A stretch of 64,000 nt of DNA from Sporobolomyces roseus (taxonomy: Eukaryota > Basidiomycota > Microbotryomycetes > Sporidiobolales > Sporidiobolaceae), in NCBI GenBank assembly GCA_016617785.1, contig JADILM010000001.1, positions 4,678,557-4,742,556 of the forward strand, in the 5' to 3' direction. Below are positions 45,366 through 57,697 of this stretch, piece by piece. Each line of letters begins with the position of its first letter. Within the stretch, counting starts at the first letter, position 1. Under the pieces are notes generated by a model that was not told the origin of the DNA, did no database searches, and saw nothing but the letters and a program-made list of their open reading frames with translations. The translations under genes were made by a program, and so were the position numbers.

Positions 45366-46889
45366 CTACTTCTTACCCTTCCCCTTCCCCTCCTTCCCTT
45401 CCTTGCCCTCCTTTCCCTTCTTCCCAACTTTATCCCTCCTCACAATCTCGACCTCCATGAAATCCGCTGCAGTCCTAACCCTCCCCTCCTTCTCCTCACC
45501 CCACCTCTCCTCAGCTTGCCTCTCAATCTCCCTCAACATACCTCTCCAAACTTTCCGATTCTCTTCCTCCCCCTCCGATTCTTTTCCAGGATCTGGATAC
45601 TTGACACTCAAATGATTCAATACCATCTTTTCCGCTCTACATTCTTTTGCAAAGGATCCGGCAACTTGGGGTGTTGAGTGTCCGTGATCTCGTGCGAGAG
45701 AGGTTACGGATGAGAGAGATGGAGCGTTGGGTTTCGAGGGAGATTGTGAAAGGTCGTGTGAGGGGAGATAGGCGTTCGTGGATTCGTGGATTAGGAGGTC
45801 GACTACTGATGATTCGTTGGAGTCGGAGGGAAGGGAGTGGACGAGTGGGAGAAGGGGAGTTGCGTCGTAAGTATCGCCGAGGATCAAGAGTCGTCGACCT
45901 CTTCCTCCCATCTCGGGCGGTGTAAGGATAGTTCCATCTGGTAGAGTGAGAGGATCCCGAGAGGTTTGAAGGTGGGAGAGGAGAGATATTGGGTTCGTGA
46001 TGCTGCGTTCTGAGAGAAGGAGAGGAGCGTTTCGTTTGAGATGGGGAATATAAAGTGAGGGAATGATCGGGAGTGGTCGAGGGGATTCGACGAGTAGATA
46101 ACCTAGACATCGTACTGTACTCTCTGAAGAGGATCAGTGACAGTTTGAGAGGAAGGAGAGGAAGAGTTTCGCACCTGTATGAAGAATTGGACCGACATCG
46201 ACTCTCACTCCATTCCCTTCTTTCTCATCGACTATATTCCGCCAGAATCCTTGTTCGTCACAACGAATATTTCTCCCTTCCCGTTCACTCGGATGTAAAG
46301 AACCGGTTTCTTCGATTTCATCGAGCCAAAGTAACTCGTTTACTTGATAGGGACGGCTGAGAGTAGAGTGGGTGAGAGCGAGACACGTTCGAAGGAATAA
46401 CCGTAGGCCTGATGGACCGTAGATTTGCGTTGGAGACTGTAAGTCTCAAAGTACTCCGATTTTAGCTCGTTCTGAAAAGCGAGAGATCCGAGTCGAACTC
46501 TGAAAAACGCACGATTGCTTCCGATTCTTTCAGTCGAGGATCCTCTGTTCCAACATGTACTGACCCTTCTCCAGCACTGATCGTACACAACAATCCAGGT
46601 AATCCATTCACATGATCTCCTACTCCTCACGAAACTTATCAATTCTCTCGTTTCCCAATCAATAAAGGGAAGTCCCGAACTCACCATGCATATGAGTAAT
46701 GAATATCTTTTCAACTTTCCCCATACTCAGTTTGCATCGAGGATTCATGAATTGATGTTGAGTTGATTCTCCAGCATCAAATACCCAAATCTTTGAATCT
46801 ATTTTCACTCCTAATGATGAAACGTTGCGAGTTGTTGAGGGTCGACCAGCGGCGGTACCGAGGAATGTTAGGGAGATAGAGTCGGGCAT
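45366..46889 (-). CDS. Ribonuclease Z (tRNA 3'-processing endonuclease)
   Basis: Metallo-beta-lactamase-fold nuclease that cuts the 3' trailer from tRNA precursors. MPDSISLTFLGTAAGRPSTT starts the fold, and the metal-binding HMHGDHVNGLPG is created by splicing a short intron out. Then follow PTQIYGPSGLRLFLRT, a typical RNase Z block, and ILGDTYDATPLLPL. HESTNAYLPSHD and ARDHGHSTPQVAGSFA complete the active site. A Gly/Lys-rich tail (KVGKKGKEGK repeated) follows and may be a disordered or nuclear-type tail. The length, about 420 residues, and a single domain fit the short form rather than the doubled long form. Introns: at least three. It is divergent from the isomerase gene. Confidence 0.88.
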
Positions 46890-47258
46890 AGAGGGCTTGC
46901 GGGAATGAGAGGGAGAGGTAAGGGAGGGAGAAGAGGAGAAAAGTCGATCGGGGAAGCGGATTGAGGAGGCGGGAAGAGGGACACGTTGGCTGAGAGATGT
47001 TATGAGCTTGATGGAGCTGCTGAGGGCTCTATAAGCCAGTCTTGCGAGGTTGTTGAGGTAGAAAGTTGGTTGAGAGATGAGGCGATGTAAAACAGCGAGA
47101 AAAGGATCGGCTCGGTTCTGTTTGGTCCAGGTAGGTTATTGAGAGCTCTATCTATATGTGATGTATAGAGCTCTCTGGCGAGTCGAGGTGAAGTGTCAAG
47201 AGCCAACCTCTCCTCGCTTGCTCTTTCTCCTTCCTTCCCCTCACTTCCCACCTCAATC
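46890..47258. other. Divergent promoter region, RNase Z / dienoyl-CoA isomerase
   Basis: A 369 bp interval with both start sites. It includes CT-rich runs next to each start. No coding signal is supported. Confidence 0.5.
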
Positions 47259-48619
47259 ATGTCAGGCTATTCATCACCCGGTGTATCTTGCACCTTCCCT
47301 TCAACCGGTGTACTCCTCATCGAACTCAATCGTGCTCCAGTCAACGCATTCAACACTCAACTTTGGTTATCCGTCAAATCCGCTTTCGATCACGCTTCAC
47401 AGGATTCAGAGGTTAGATCTATCGTGTTTGGGAGTAAATTGGACAAAGGATTCACAGCGGGATTGGATCTGATGTGAGTATCACTTCAAACTACTCGACT
47501 TTCGAAAGAGAGAGATTGAGATTCGGTTATTTCGGCTATTCGTAAAGGGAGTCAGGATTGAATGAGAAAGGATCAGATCCTGCTAGAACTGCTTTGCAGA
47601 TGAGACCTGTACGTATCCGCTTCGAGCCGTCTCATTCATTCGAATAGTCTTGGTCGGGAAAGAGAGGGAGAACTTGCTGATTCTCGTCTTGCGATGATTG
47701 AGCAGTACATCAAGCTTCTTCAAGATAGTGTATCGGCTATTCAGAACTGCTCGAAACCAGTCGTAGCAGCGACATACGGGATCTGTTTGGGAGCCGGAAT
47801 CGATCTCATTTCAGCCTGCGATGTTCGATATTGTTCAGAAAAGACTTTGTTCTCCATCAAGGTAAGCTCACTCTTCCTTCCTATCGATCTCAGAGCTGAT
47901 AGGTTGACTAGGTGGGTTCTACAGGAAGTAGATATTGGTCTAGCAGCCGATGTCGGGTCTCTCCAACGTTTACCGAAAATCACGGCAAACGCTTCATTAC
48001 TCTATGATCTAGCACTCACGGCTCGCAACTTTGGACCAGACGAAGCGGTCAAGCTTGGGTTGGTCAGTAAAGTCGTCGGAGGGGGAAGAGAGGAAGTCAC
48101 GAAGGAAGCGTTGAGATTGGCAGAGTTGATCGCTTGTACGTCGTTTCCTCTCTTCAACGATCTTGAGGTATTTCTTACTGATCGAGAGACTTCATGGTAT
48201 TGTACAGCTAAGAGTCCGATCGCTACTCTTTCGACGAAACATCTGTTGAACTATTCGAGGGAACATTCAGTTCAAGAAGGATTGGATTACACTACCGTTT
48301 GGTGAGTTGACAACTCTCGCAAATTCTGCCTTAGGGTTAAAGCTAACTAGTTTTCGAGTGCTTGAGTCTTGCAGGAACATGGTGAGCCGTCATTTCGACT
48401 CGTTAAGGATCCTTTCGAGCGAGAACTGACGATTCTTCTCTCTTTTCGCGATTCATAGTCCATGTTGCAAGCTGAAGATATCCCTCTCGCTTTCAACGCG
48501 TACGTCGATTGCTCCCCTTACGCCGTCCCCCACGCTTATTGACGAGTTCGGTTGCGATTCGAAACAGGTTCTCGACGAAGAAACCCGCGAAATTCCCTAA
48601 ATTATCTTCGAAACTCTAG
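47259..48619 (+). CDS. Peroxisomal delta(3,5)-delta(2,4)-dienoyl-CoA isomerase
   Basis: Crotonase-fold enzyme shifting double bases of dienoyl-CoA during beta-oxidation of unsaturated fatty acids. Blocks: VLLIELNRAPVNAFNTQLW, FTAGLDLM, PVVAATYGICLGAGIDLISA. The active-site acids lie in KEVDIGLAADVGSLQRLPK, the pattern of ECH1-type isomerases. ARNFGPDEAVKLGLVSKVVG and LAELIA follow. The C-terminal exon ends FPKLSSKL, a perfect type 1 peroxisomal signal (SKL). Introns: at least six, including ones near 47475, 47865 and 48140. The first ATG of the family alignment (MSGYSSPGV) was chosen; an earlier in-frame ATG at 47193 would add 22 residues. Confidence 0.9.
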
Positions 48620-49108
48620 ATGCCCTAGACAGTCGATTAGATTTGATGGGGACTGAAGGACTAAGCCGATTGCGTCGGAGTGGGTAGGGAGCGCTCAGAT
48701 AGGAAGAGAGGGCTTTCGATGGGTTCGAAGAATGTGGGTTTGCAGAGTTGTAGTGAATTTAGGAGTTTTTGTGAATCTTTTCAGTGATATGTATTACCAT
48801 CCCATTCGTTTATCGCATGTCTCTCATCGCTCGTGCACGTTGGATCGAGAGACGGGGTGTCAAAGAATCACGGAATTGATTCGAATCACTGCTGAAACAG
48901 ATTAAGAGAGGGACATGCAGTTTAGGAAGAAGGGGTATAGAGAGCGAGGAAGAGGGAAGAGATAAGGACAAGAAGTGGGAAAGAAAGGTAAGGATGAACG
49001 AAATAAGGTGAACTGGTGAAGAAAGACGAATAAAGACGAAAGATGGAGAAGAGCGAAAGTTGAGGTGGATGGTGCAGCATTGGAGCTAAAGATAGTCAGC
49101 AAGATGAA
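48620..49108. other. Convergent 3' region, isomerase / CLIP-170
   Basis: A 489 bp region holding the two 3' ends. GA-rich on the plus strand near 48905-49060. No coding signal is supported. Confidence 0.55.
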
Positions 49109-52100
49109 CTAGAAGATCTCTGCTGCGAGAGGACAGTTGTCGAGGGAGTGACCGAACTCTGTGAGAGATTGAACGAAATCAACAAGCGAGTCATTTCCTC
49201 AAAAGATGAAGAGTCCGATTTGCTCACCTTCGCAATCATCACACCACTCTTGCGAGTCTCCAGGATTACCATTCGCTTGAATGTTGAGAGTCGAAGTAGT
49301 GCGAGAGTGAGAGAAGGAGGATGAGAGAGTAGGAGAAATCGGCGAGTGACGTTTCGTTGGTGAAGAGGTACCTCGGACTACGAGCGAGCGAGCGATCAAT
49401 CAAAGGTTTCAAGAACAGTGAAGAGGAAGAAGGGATGCTTACAATCAGGACAAGAGTCCAAATCATGACCCGTCTCTCCGCACATTTCGCAACTCGTTTC
49501 TCCATCTTCTTCCTCACGATAAGCGGTCCCATTCTTCGCACTTGCGCTGATTGAGTGAGAAACGGAGAAAGAGTCGGAGGTCGGAGTTTGAGTAGCGAGA
49601 GTCTTGTATCGTTCGAGTTCGGATTCTAGTTCGTCTTCTCGATAGATCTTTGATTCGACGAGAGCTTCGAGTTCTGAGACCTGTAGGGATTGGGGCAAAC
49701 TTGTATCAGTATCGAGTATAGCTCCTGAAGATACGACAATCCCGATTCCCTACCTCTTGATTCAAAGCCTTGACATCTCGTTCAGATTTGCGTTGAACTT
49801 CTTTCAATTCAGATCGCAGCTCTTCGAGTTCTCGACGAAGTGATGCTGAGGACGAGGAGGAGTCGACAGAGGAAGGTTGTTGAGCGGGAGTTGAGGAAAG
49901 CTCATTCATGAGACTGCGAAAGGAGATTAGTCAGTGACGCTTTCGGGGCAAGAAGAGAGAAGGGGATGCTCACTTTTCCACAGTCGCCTCGAGAGCTTGT
50001 TGTGTCGCCCTATGAAACACATTCAGGACGATTGAGTCAGCTCCCAAATCGACGAAAGAAGAACGAATTGGACTCACCTCAATTCAGCAGCATCTTCCTC
50101 GAGTAACTTGCTCATATCGACGAGTTGCTGATTCTCCTCAGTCAGACCCGAAACGATACTCTTGAGTCCCACAATCTGATCTTTCGCCGAAGTCATCTCA
50201 TCCTTCCCTCCGATTAAACTTGCGATCGATCCTCTCCTATCCTTCTCCTCAAAGCTCTGTAATCGCTCAATCTCTTTCTCCGCCGCTCTCAAATCCTGTC
50301 TCAGTTCGTCGACTAGTCGAGAGTTCTTTGATGATTCTTGCTGGAGAGTAGCGAAATCGGATTTGGAGTTTGCGAGTTCTCGAGTAATTCGTTTGAGATC
50401 TTCAGAAGAGGAACCGTTCGCTTCGTGTCGAAGTCCTTCGAGTTCGTTGCGTTCGGTCTCGAGAGTCGCTTGAGATTCGTTGAGTGCTTCTTGAAGTTCT
50501 TTGATTCGAGCGTTGAAACGAGATTCAGATTGAGAGGAACGATCTATCGGGAGTGTCGAGTTGTTAGTGAGGAAGTAGGGGAAGAGGAGATGGGATCGAC
50601 GATTGGCGAGTAAAGGGGTAGTGACACGAAAACGCACCGATAGTCTCTTTCAACTGCTTGATCTCTCCCTTGAGCGATTGTTCAACATCTCCACTCCTAC
50701 TCCTTCGTTCTCTCGCGTCATTCATCTCCTGCTCCAGTTGCATCCGCGCCTCCTCAAGTTGTTCTTCCAATTGAGCGACTTTCGAACGAAGGTGATCTGC
50801 TTCTGCCAAAGCGTTCTCTGCATCGATCGCAGCGGCGTGAGAGGAAGAAGCGGAGAGATTGGTTGATGTAGAGCGATGTAGGGTAGGAGATCCAGAACGA
50901 GACGTCGAACGAGTGAGAGAGGGAAGTTGATTTTGAAGAGTTTCGGCAAGTTCGAGAGCTTCCAATCTTGCGAGTTCGATTTCTGCAATCTTTTCCTCGT
51001 ACGTCTCGCACAGAGCTTGTCCAGCATTCCGAAGCTTGTCGACCTGTTGATTTAGGTCGAGTCGTTCTTCGTCGTGCTCTTTCGTCGATTGTGCGATTCG
51101 TTCTCGAAGAGATTCGATCTCTCCTTCTTTCGCTGCTGATTTCCGTGATGCTTCGAGTTTCGTCTTGGCGATCTGTTGAGATTGTTGTTCGACTTGACGT
51201 CCGAGATCTTCGACTTTCGAGAGTAACACTGCTTGATCTTGACCATCTCCCTCGATTCCCGCTAATCTCGTTTCTTCTCGTTCCCGTAATCTCCTGCTCT
51301 CCATCTCCTGCTCTCGTATTCTCTCCTCCTTCTCTTCCAACATCCGGTTCTTCTCTTCCAATCGATCCTCCATTTCCCTCCCTAGCTGTTCACTTCCCTC
51401 GAGCAAAGTTCTCACTTCTTCCTCCCTCCTCTTTGACTCTTCCAGCTCTCTTCTCAGTTCCTCCATATCTTCACCTCCATTCCGATGAGATTGTCTTGAA
51501 GTACTCGAAGCGAAGGATTGTCTCGAAGAACTCCTCAAACTCGGTGTCGTCGGTCTGTCTCCGTTGACGGACGAGCTGATCGAGCTAGCCATACTTGTCC
51601 GTCTCCGCATCATCGCACCTGGAGTAGAGGGAGTGATTCGACCCGAAGTTAACATTTGTGAAGGAGTGACAGATCTCGTTCGACCGTAAGGAGAAGGAAT
51701 CGGAGGTACGTCGGGAGGAGCCATCGAATGCTGTCGGAGGGAAGAAGGAGGTCGCTTGATCGAGGATGCGAGAGGAGTTCCGGTTGGACCGAGAGATTTT
51801 CGAGAAGTTGCGGTAGGAGTCGAGATTCCTCCGATCGAAGGTCTCGCTAATCGAGTAGCAGGTTTCGGGGTAGCGAATGTAGGAGGAGTAGGTTTCGAAG
51901 GAGATAGGGATTGGCGAGGCTTCGAGGGAGAGAGCGAACGACGAGGAGTAGGTTTCTTCGAAGGGGAAGTTGGGGAATCGGTCGAAAGAGCTGCGGGAGT
52001 GAGAGTCGTTCTTCGGGAGGCTACGAGATCTTTTGCGGAGACTCCAGCGTATTTCGATGCTCGAGTACCGGGAGTGAGCGTTTGAGAAGAAGAAGGAACG

Positions 52101-52811
52101 GGTTTTGGTCGAGGTTTCGCAGTGATTTTGGCGAGAGGAAGGAAGAGACCGCATAGAGGTGGGCATGCAAAGTATTGGACGCTATTCAATGTGGGTGAGT
52201 TCATATGTTTCGAATTCGAAGAAGTGAGAGACTTACCCTTTGACGCTACCATCGTTCTTTCCTCTTCCTTCGAATTCAGGACTCAATTCGACTCCTCCCC
52301 ATTGACCAGCTTTCCCATCTACTTCTCCAATGAATCTCACAGTCCCTTCCATCTTCTCCCCCGTCACTTCAAACACGACCTCATCTCGAACATCGAAACT
52401 AGGTTTCTCATCCCTGACGATCGGAAAGGGTGAAGCGAATCTTGAAGTCGAAGAACCGAATCCAGTAGGAGTCTTTGGTCGAGCTGCTGAAGGAGTTGTT
52501 GGTGTTCTTCTTCCGGAGGGAGTACTCGCTCGTAGAGTTGTCGTTCGAACTCCTGGTAAAACTGGTTTCCTTCTTTCTGCTGAATCTGGATGTTCGTCCG
52601 GTGCGAGTGCGATACCTACTTGATCTTGTTGATAGTCGTGGGGGTCGTGAGCTGCTACGGCTTGTCGAAGAGAGTTGAGTTGGGAGGAAGAGAGTGCGGA
52701 AGTTGGGCGAGAAGAACCGGCAGCTGCTGGTGTTGTCGATTTCCGTCGAGAGGTGGGAGTGCCTTGAGGTAAGAGAGAAGCTCGAGGTGTAGAAGGTGGT
52801 CTCAGTGACAT
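49109..52811 (-). CDS. CLIP-170-type CAP-Gly microtubule plus-end protein
   Basis: Microtubule plus-end tracking protein of the CLIP-170/Bik1/Tip1 family. A Ser/Thr/Pro/Arg-rich N-terminus is followed by a CAP-Gly domain near residues 150-210. The hallmark is GKNDGSVKG, with WGGVELSPEFEG before it and VQYFACPPLCGLFLP after. A long basic Ser/Pro/Arg linker and a long coiled coil (rich in RELEESK, EEKNRMLEEKEERIR) follow. At the C-terminus two CCHC zinc knuckles are seen: CEMCGETGHDLDSC and, after an intron, CDDCEEFGHSLDNC, ending CPLAAEIF. Both fit C-x2-C-x4-H-x4-C. At least six introns, several in the coiled coil. It is divergent from the next gene. Confidence 0.9.
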
Positions 52812-53772
52812 CTATCGATTGGAGGAGTCAGTCAACTATCAACTAGAGGGAGATTTGAAGTTTGTTCGAGAAGAGGGAGGCTATCCATCGCCTCATCTCT
52901 CGTTCTATCAGTCTCCTCGTCCGTCTCATACTGCCTCCCCCCTCGTAGCCTCAACGCAGAGTCCCCTCTGACACCTCATCGCTTCTCGAGTGTGTTCGCG
53001 TTTCCCTCAATCCCGTCGAGAGATGCTCACCTTGTTGTTCCTCTACTATCTTATCTAAGACCTACTGCTCACTCCTCGAAGTCCAGGAAGCCGTTTGAGG
53101 TTGTTGATTCGAGTTGAACGATTTCAAGTTGAACGAGGTTGAGGAATCGCCGTTTAGTCAACGTGGGCAAGGTGTAGCGCGCTCCGGTATGGTTTATATA
53201 GCTGATTGATGTCTACTTGAGGGTTTATCGAGGCCGAACAGAGCTATTGGAGTTGTGGGAAGAAGCGAAAGATTCGGTCCCGTTCCTCTCCTTCCTACAC
53301 TTCACTTCTGCTGCTTTGAATGCTTCGTTGATGCTCTCGAATATATGTAGTCACTCCCAGGAGCGCGCTAAGCAACATCAAACGCTCCCAAAGCTGCTCT
53401 CGTCATCGTTGTCCTTTCCTTTCTTCAATCCTTCTTCTCATGCTTCGCTCGCACAGTAGTGCGTCGAGAAATACCCTAGAGCAGCGATATGTTCCGGTGA
53501 ATGTATAGCTGGTCAAGGTGGGTTCTAATCCTCTCCACCCCCGAGATTTCGCTGATTTCGATTCCCTCCCCTTTTTCTCGCTTCCTTCAGCTCCGCTTCC
53601 TCGACCTTACGATATCTAGCTATCAACGATTGACTATACCATCTCTCTCGTCGTTACAAAGTGGGTCGCTTCGGACTTTCCGCGGTGCTTTTCACCTATT
53701 TTCCCCTTTGCCCTCCTTTCCCTCCCTTCCTCTCTCTTCCTCTTTCTCGCAAGTCGGCTCTTCGCTGTCGAC
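52812..53772. other. Large divergent intergenic region (961 bp)
   Basis: This lies between the starts of the CLIP-170 gene and the unknown gene at 53773. A frame of 80 codons at 53217-53459 has no resemblance to known families and shares only a CACTTCACTTCTGCT block with 57119. It is not called as a gene. CT-rich tracts precede the plus-strand start. Confidence 0.5.
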
Positions 53773-54986
53773 ATGTCCCACAGATCACGCAGAAACTCAC
53801 TCACCGCTACGACCACTACGAGCGTCAAGAGACTCGTCAGCGACGTCGAGCAGGAAATTTACAAGAACTACTTCGCTCACCAAAGGTTCTCAAACGAACG
53901 ACAATCTGCACCGTTACGCCCTTGGATCAATCAACTCACACGCTTCCTCGATGACGAGCTGCCAGAGATCGGTTACCCTATTGATCAAGAGGGAGATCTG
54001 ATCTTTTCGAACGACGAATTGGACGAAATCAAGCTATATCTCCGGAAATCCATTCACTACCACAACACGGTTCACTTTGATACAGAGACCGGCCTATTTC
54101 CTTCAAACCTGGTGAGTTCACACCCTTTCCTCTCGTTGCTGAGCGTTTGTTGACAATGTTGGAAAATATGCGGTATCAGCCAGCTATCGTTGTCGGATCC
54201 TTGCGACCCGGTCATCAGCACGTCAAGCCCTACGCTTTGATCCTCGTAAGCCTACTTCGTCTTCGCCATGTCTGCTTGGAGTGCTCAAGACTGAAGATTG
54301 CGTTTCGTAGGCTCTTGTCTCCCTCCTTCGCGTCAAGCACTGCATCAACGATTCGCTCCCAAACGTAGACGATCTCAACTCGAATGTCGAACACATTCAG
54401 GACTACATTGAGCGCAAACATCATGATCGTTCAGAGCGATTCGAACACCTCAAAACTCAAGTTCTCGAAGCTTGGAACTCTGGCGGATTCGAAGAACAAG
54501 CCCACTTCTACAACGAGCTCTCAATGATGATCACTTTCTTTCACGAGTTCTTGACGGAAAGAGGAAAGAAATGTGAAGAACTTTTGGGTTATGTCTTGGA
54601 GGATAATGAGAATTACGCTCGTTGGGTGAGCAGTCTCCTCTCTCCGAGCTAGGGGAATATAGTGTCTTACTGTTCTCCTTCCTATTCTAGATTGCATCGG
54701 ACAAACGTACTCGAGGAGTTCAACCCATCAAACCAAAACCTTACCTTCCTCTGCTCGCTCGAGCGCTCCTCAGGGTTCGTTACTTTCCTCGCTCACTCTA
54801 CATAATAGACTGACTCTTAATGATTTGACGAGTATACAGGATACTGCAAATACGTCTCATCTTCACCCGTCTTCCCCTCTCGCTTCATCTTCATCCTCTC
54901 CTCCCACTCACACTCCCACACCCAAACTCATCTCACGATCACTCTCTCATATCTCTCGACGCAAAAGAGCTATCTACAACTCCTAG
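53773..54986 (+). CDS. Unknown protein, helical
   Basis: No known family is recognised. The start MSHRSRRNSLTATTTTSVKR is basic and Ser/Thr-rich. The body reads VEQEIYKNYFAHQRFS, PWINQLTRFLDDELPEIGYP, LDEIKLYLRKSIHYHNTVHF. After the first intron comes PAIVVGSLRPGHQHVKPYA, then (intron) ALVSLLRVKHCINDSLPNVD, HIQDYIERKHHDRSERFEHL, FHEFLTERGKKCEELLGYV, and (after two further introns) a Ser/Thr/Pro-rich tail ending SHISRRKRAIYNS. Five introns, each with clean GT...AG, support a real gene. About 270 residues. The amphipathic helical segments suggest an all-alpha protein; a relation to family X cannot be shown by eye. Confidence 0.65.
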
Positions 54987-55322
54987 ATCAGTTCAACTTC
55001 TTTCCTTTCCGATCGAAGTTCTTCGAAATCAGACATTCGTACTCCTTCCTTCCTCTCTATACCCTCACAATTGAATCGTTGCTATCCTTCTTTGTTGACG
55101 ATCGATACTGGCGAGAGAGAAGACATTGCGTTCGTTTCAAGAGGGATCGACTTCTCTCAATTTCTCTCGTTAGGACTATTCATGTCAAGGATCGGAGGAA
55201 AGGAACGTATAGAACGGGATCGACATTGACAGACTGAAAGAATCAAGAAAAGCTGTCTCGAGATGCCAGGACAAACTAGAAAGAGCTTCGCTCGAGCGAA
55301 AGCGGTATCACGAAGGAAAAAT
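54987..55322. other. Convergent 3' region
   Basis: A 336 bp interval between two convergent unknown genes. No coding signal, RNA gene or repeat is recognised. Confidence 0.5.
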
Positions 55323-55949
55323 CTAGATATGGAGACCTCCTTGCTCAGCAGGTCCATAGGTCCTCATCTTCCTCATTGAAGCTTGCCTCAATCCAATGCG
55401 GTGGTGTGCACTGAGAGAGTGTTGACGGGTGTGGTTGAACTATCGAACAAGGAAATAGATCCATCAGCCGAAATTTGCAGAGAAAGGTGTTCCTGCTAAG
55501 CTTACAACAACGTGATATCCTTCGAGCTTGAGCTTGTCCAGGATATTGTGAGGGCTGTAGATACCGTTGATACTTGGGACCATAGATCCCTTATTGTAGC
55601 CTTCAGAATCGCGAACACCCTTTTTGATGAATTCGTGTTCGAACTATCGGAATCAGAGCTGGTCAGCGTATGGCTGCCTAGCTGTGCACAGATGACGAGG
55701 GAGACAACCGACAAAGAAACTCGTCTCATATTCGTACAGATCATCAATCACTTTTTTGATAGCATTGAAAGTCTGTCTGTCGGTGTAATTGGTCTGTGCC
55801 GTGTCGAGGAGTTCGAGAAACTCACCCTTCCAGATTGCAAGCGCTTCTTTGAAGGAGTTCTGATTGAGATCTTTTGCCGCGACATGAGCCAGTACACCCT
55901 GCACCACTTTGTCGAGAGCTGCATTCAGAGTCTGTCTTTCCGCCGCCAT
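55323..55949 (-). CDS. Unknown protein with helical N-terminus
   Basis: No known family is recognised. MAAERQTLNAALDKVVQGVL starts a helical stretch continuing AAKDLNQNSFKEALAIWKGE, with TNYTDRQTFNAIKKVIDDLY. An intron (about 55640-55710) is inferred after YETSFF, joined to FEHEFIKKGVRDSEGYNKGS. A second intron follows GYHVV, with the last exon ending AEQGGLHI. Both joins keep the frame. The protein would be about 165 residues. Upstream 500 bp has stray open frames that do not connect. Isolated at the start of the gene-poor end of the window. Confidence 0.5.
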
Positions 55950-57081
55950 TCCTACAGGAGAGCTGAGAGGGAGGTCTTGGTAGAAAGAGGAGAATGGGGA
56001 TAGAGTTCAAACCAGGAAAGAGGACGAAGAGAGCATTTTCGCTTTCTTTTACCGGATCTCGAACCGCGCGGCCAAGTCCTCCTTCTGAGCCGGAGATGCG
56101 CCCCCGGTAAGAAAGTGGGTCCGATGCGGAAGTAAGTCGGAGGAAAGAGTGGGGGAGGCAGTGAAAGGAAGACAGGAGAAATCGAACGAAAGTGGGAATC
56201 AAGGCGGATCGGCGGTAAGAGACGAACGAAGCGATATTCTTGAGGTTCATCCAAGGTTTGCTAGCTGAGTGTGAGGTGAGAAGTTCGAGACTGATAGCTT
56301 GGTTCGAGGGAGAAATCGCAGACGCTGAATTCGAAGCGAGAAGACGAAAACGAATCGTGCGAGCCAAATGCGTGCACTTATCTATAGCTGATGATTGAGC
56401 AGGAAGCTTGCAGAAGCGGGGTGAAAAGGTAGTGAAAGTGAGCATATCGTCGCGGGAGCGGAATAGGGGGAAGAGGAGGTAGAATCGGCGAAAACGGGAG
56501 GAGTTCTCGAGTAGAGGGAAAATGATGTCGAAGGAGAGGGAGGGAGTGTGAGGGCTCAGATTAATTGAGAGCTTGATTGAACGTTGCTGGCTTGTGTACC
56601 GGAACCGAGTCTGTGGCGGAAGTGCGAGAAGTCAGTAAAGATAACGACGATTTCGAGAAAAAGTTGCGAAACTCGACGACGACGATTCGGTTCTTCTCCT
56701 CCTTGGTAGAGCATATCTCTCTCATCAAGCCCGGATCCCTCGACCTCTTTACAAACCAGCAAAAGCGCTCCTTCTCCTCAAATCTCGACTTCAAATCCGA
56801 TGCTCGTATTTCTCACCAAGCAGCTGTAGCGATCTCGTAGTAGCGTAGGAGCGTAGTCTAGGCACTATGACTGCGGTCCGCCGACTCGATAGCATCTCTA
56901 GAGCGATTGGTAACGAGTGAGTCAGCTTCAAGCGATTCTGGAGAAATTGAGAAAGAGAACACCGAGGACTCACGCTAGCGAGCTTGCAGCGGTTTCATAG
57001 TAGTGTGAGCTTGCTTGCAGTACTATCGAGAGCGTTAAAGCGAGTCCAGAGCATAGTGGTGAAGTGTAGGAGACAGGTCTC
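55950..57081. other. Region without a supported gene
   Basis: Several frames of 60-207 codons occur on both strands. None has conserved motifs or a coherent exon series. The longest (minus strand, starting near 56445) overlaps the leader of the gene at 55949 and is mostly Ser/Pro/Arg low complexity. Decayed genes are possible. Confidence 0.4.
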
Positions 57082-57697
57082 GTGGGAACGAATTCCGAAT
57101 CGCTTCTTGCTCTCCAACACTTCACTTCTGCTCCTAAACAGACTCGCAGATACGCTATACAGTCCACGGAAAGGATTAAGAGTCCTTCAAGCCTGCTCTC
57201 AACGACTCGCTCTCGGACTCAGTCTTCCTCAATCTTTAACTCGATCGACTTGTCTCGACCTTCCAGCATCGAGTGCTACCACATCAAGAGGATGCTCGAG
57301 GCAACTACGAGGAATTTGAGTAGGTTACGGTAGCAAAGAGAAGGCTAGTGGAAGCTGTTGAAGGAGATGCTGAGTTCGAACGATTCAAGGTGAGTTCCCT
57401 CTCTCGATTCCGCAAGCAGATCAGCTGGTGTCGCTAGCTGATCATCAATTAGACCTTACGAATAGACAGGCTACCTTCACCGCTGTTCCTTCAACCGTCT
57501 TCGCTTTCGACCGACTTCGACACGCCTCAAACTTCTCAGATTCATCGCTCCGACTGCTCTCTCTCCGCCCTTCTCTACCGTTTCAAAACGAATCGCATAA
57601 AGTAGTAGACTTCGACCTCAACGTCTCCCCTTCAAGAACCGCACTCTTTCGATTCTCATCTTCTCGTATCTCGAATTCCCTTCTTCGACGGATCTAA
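57082..57697 (+). other. Possible decayed gene
   Basis: A start at 57082 opens MGTNSESLLALQHFTSAPKQ, but the frame ends at 57333. A plausible GT...AG intron near 57390-57468 leads to a second frame (ATFTAVPSTVFAFDRLRHAS) that ends ISNSLLRRI. The two frames cannot be joined without a break near 57310-57335. This may be a pseudogene or a short unrelated open frame. Confidence 0.25.

Noticed and set aside
55822..56445. Minus-strand frame of 207 codons
   Set aside because: Low-complexity composition, overlaps in a different frame the start of the better-supported gene at 55949, and shows no conserved motif.
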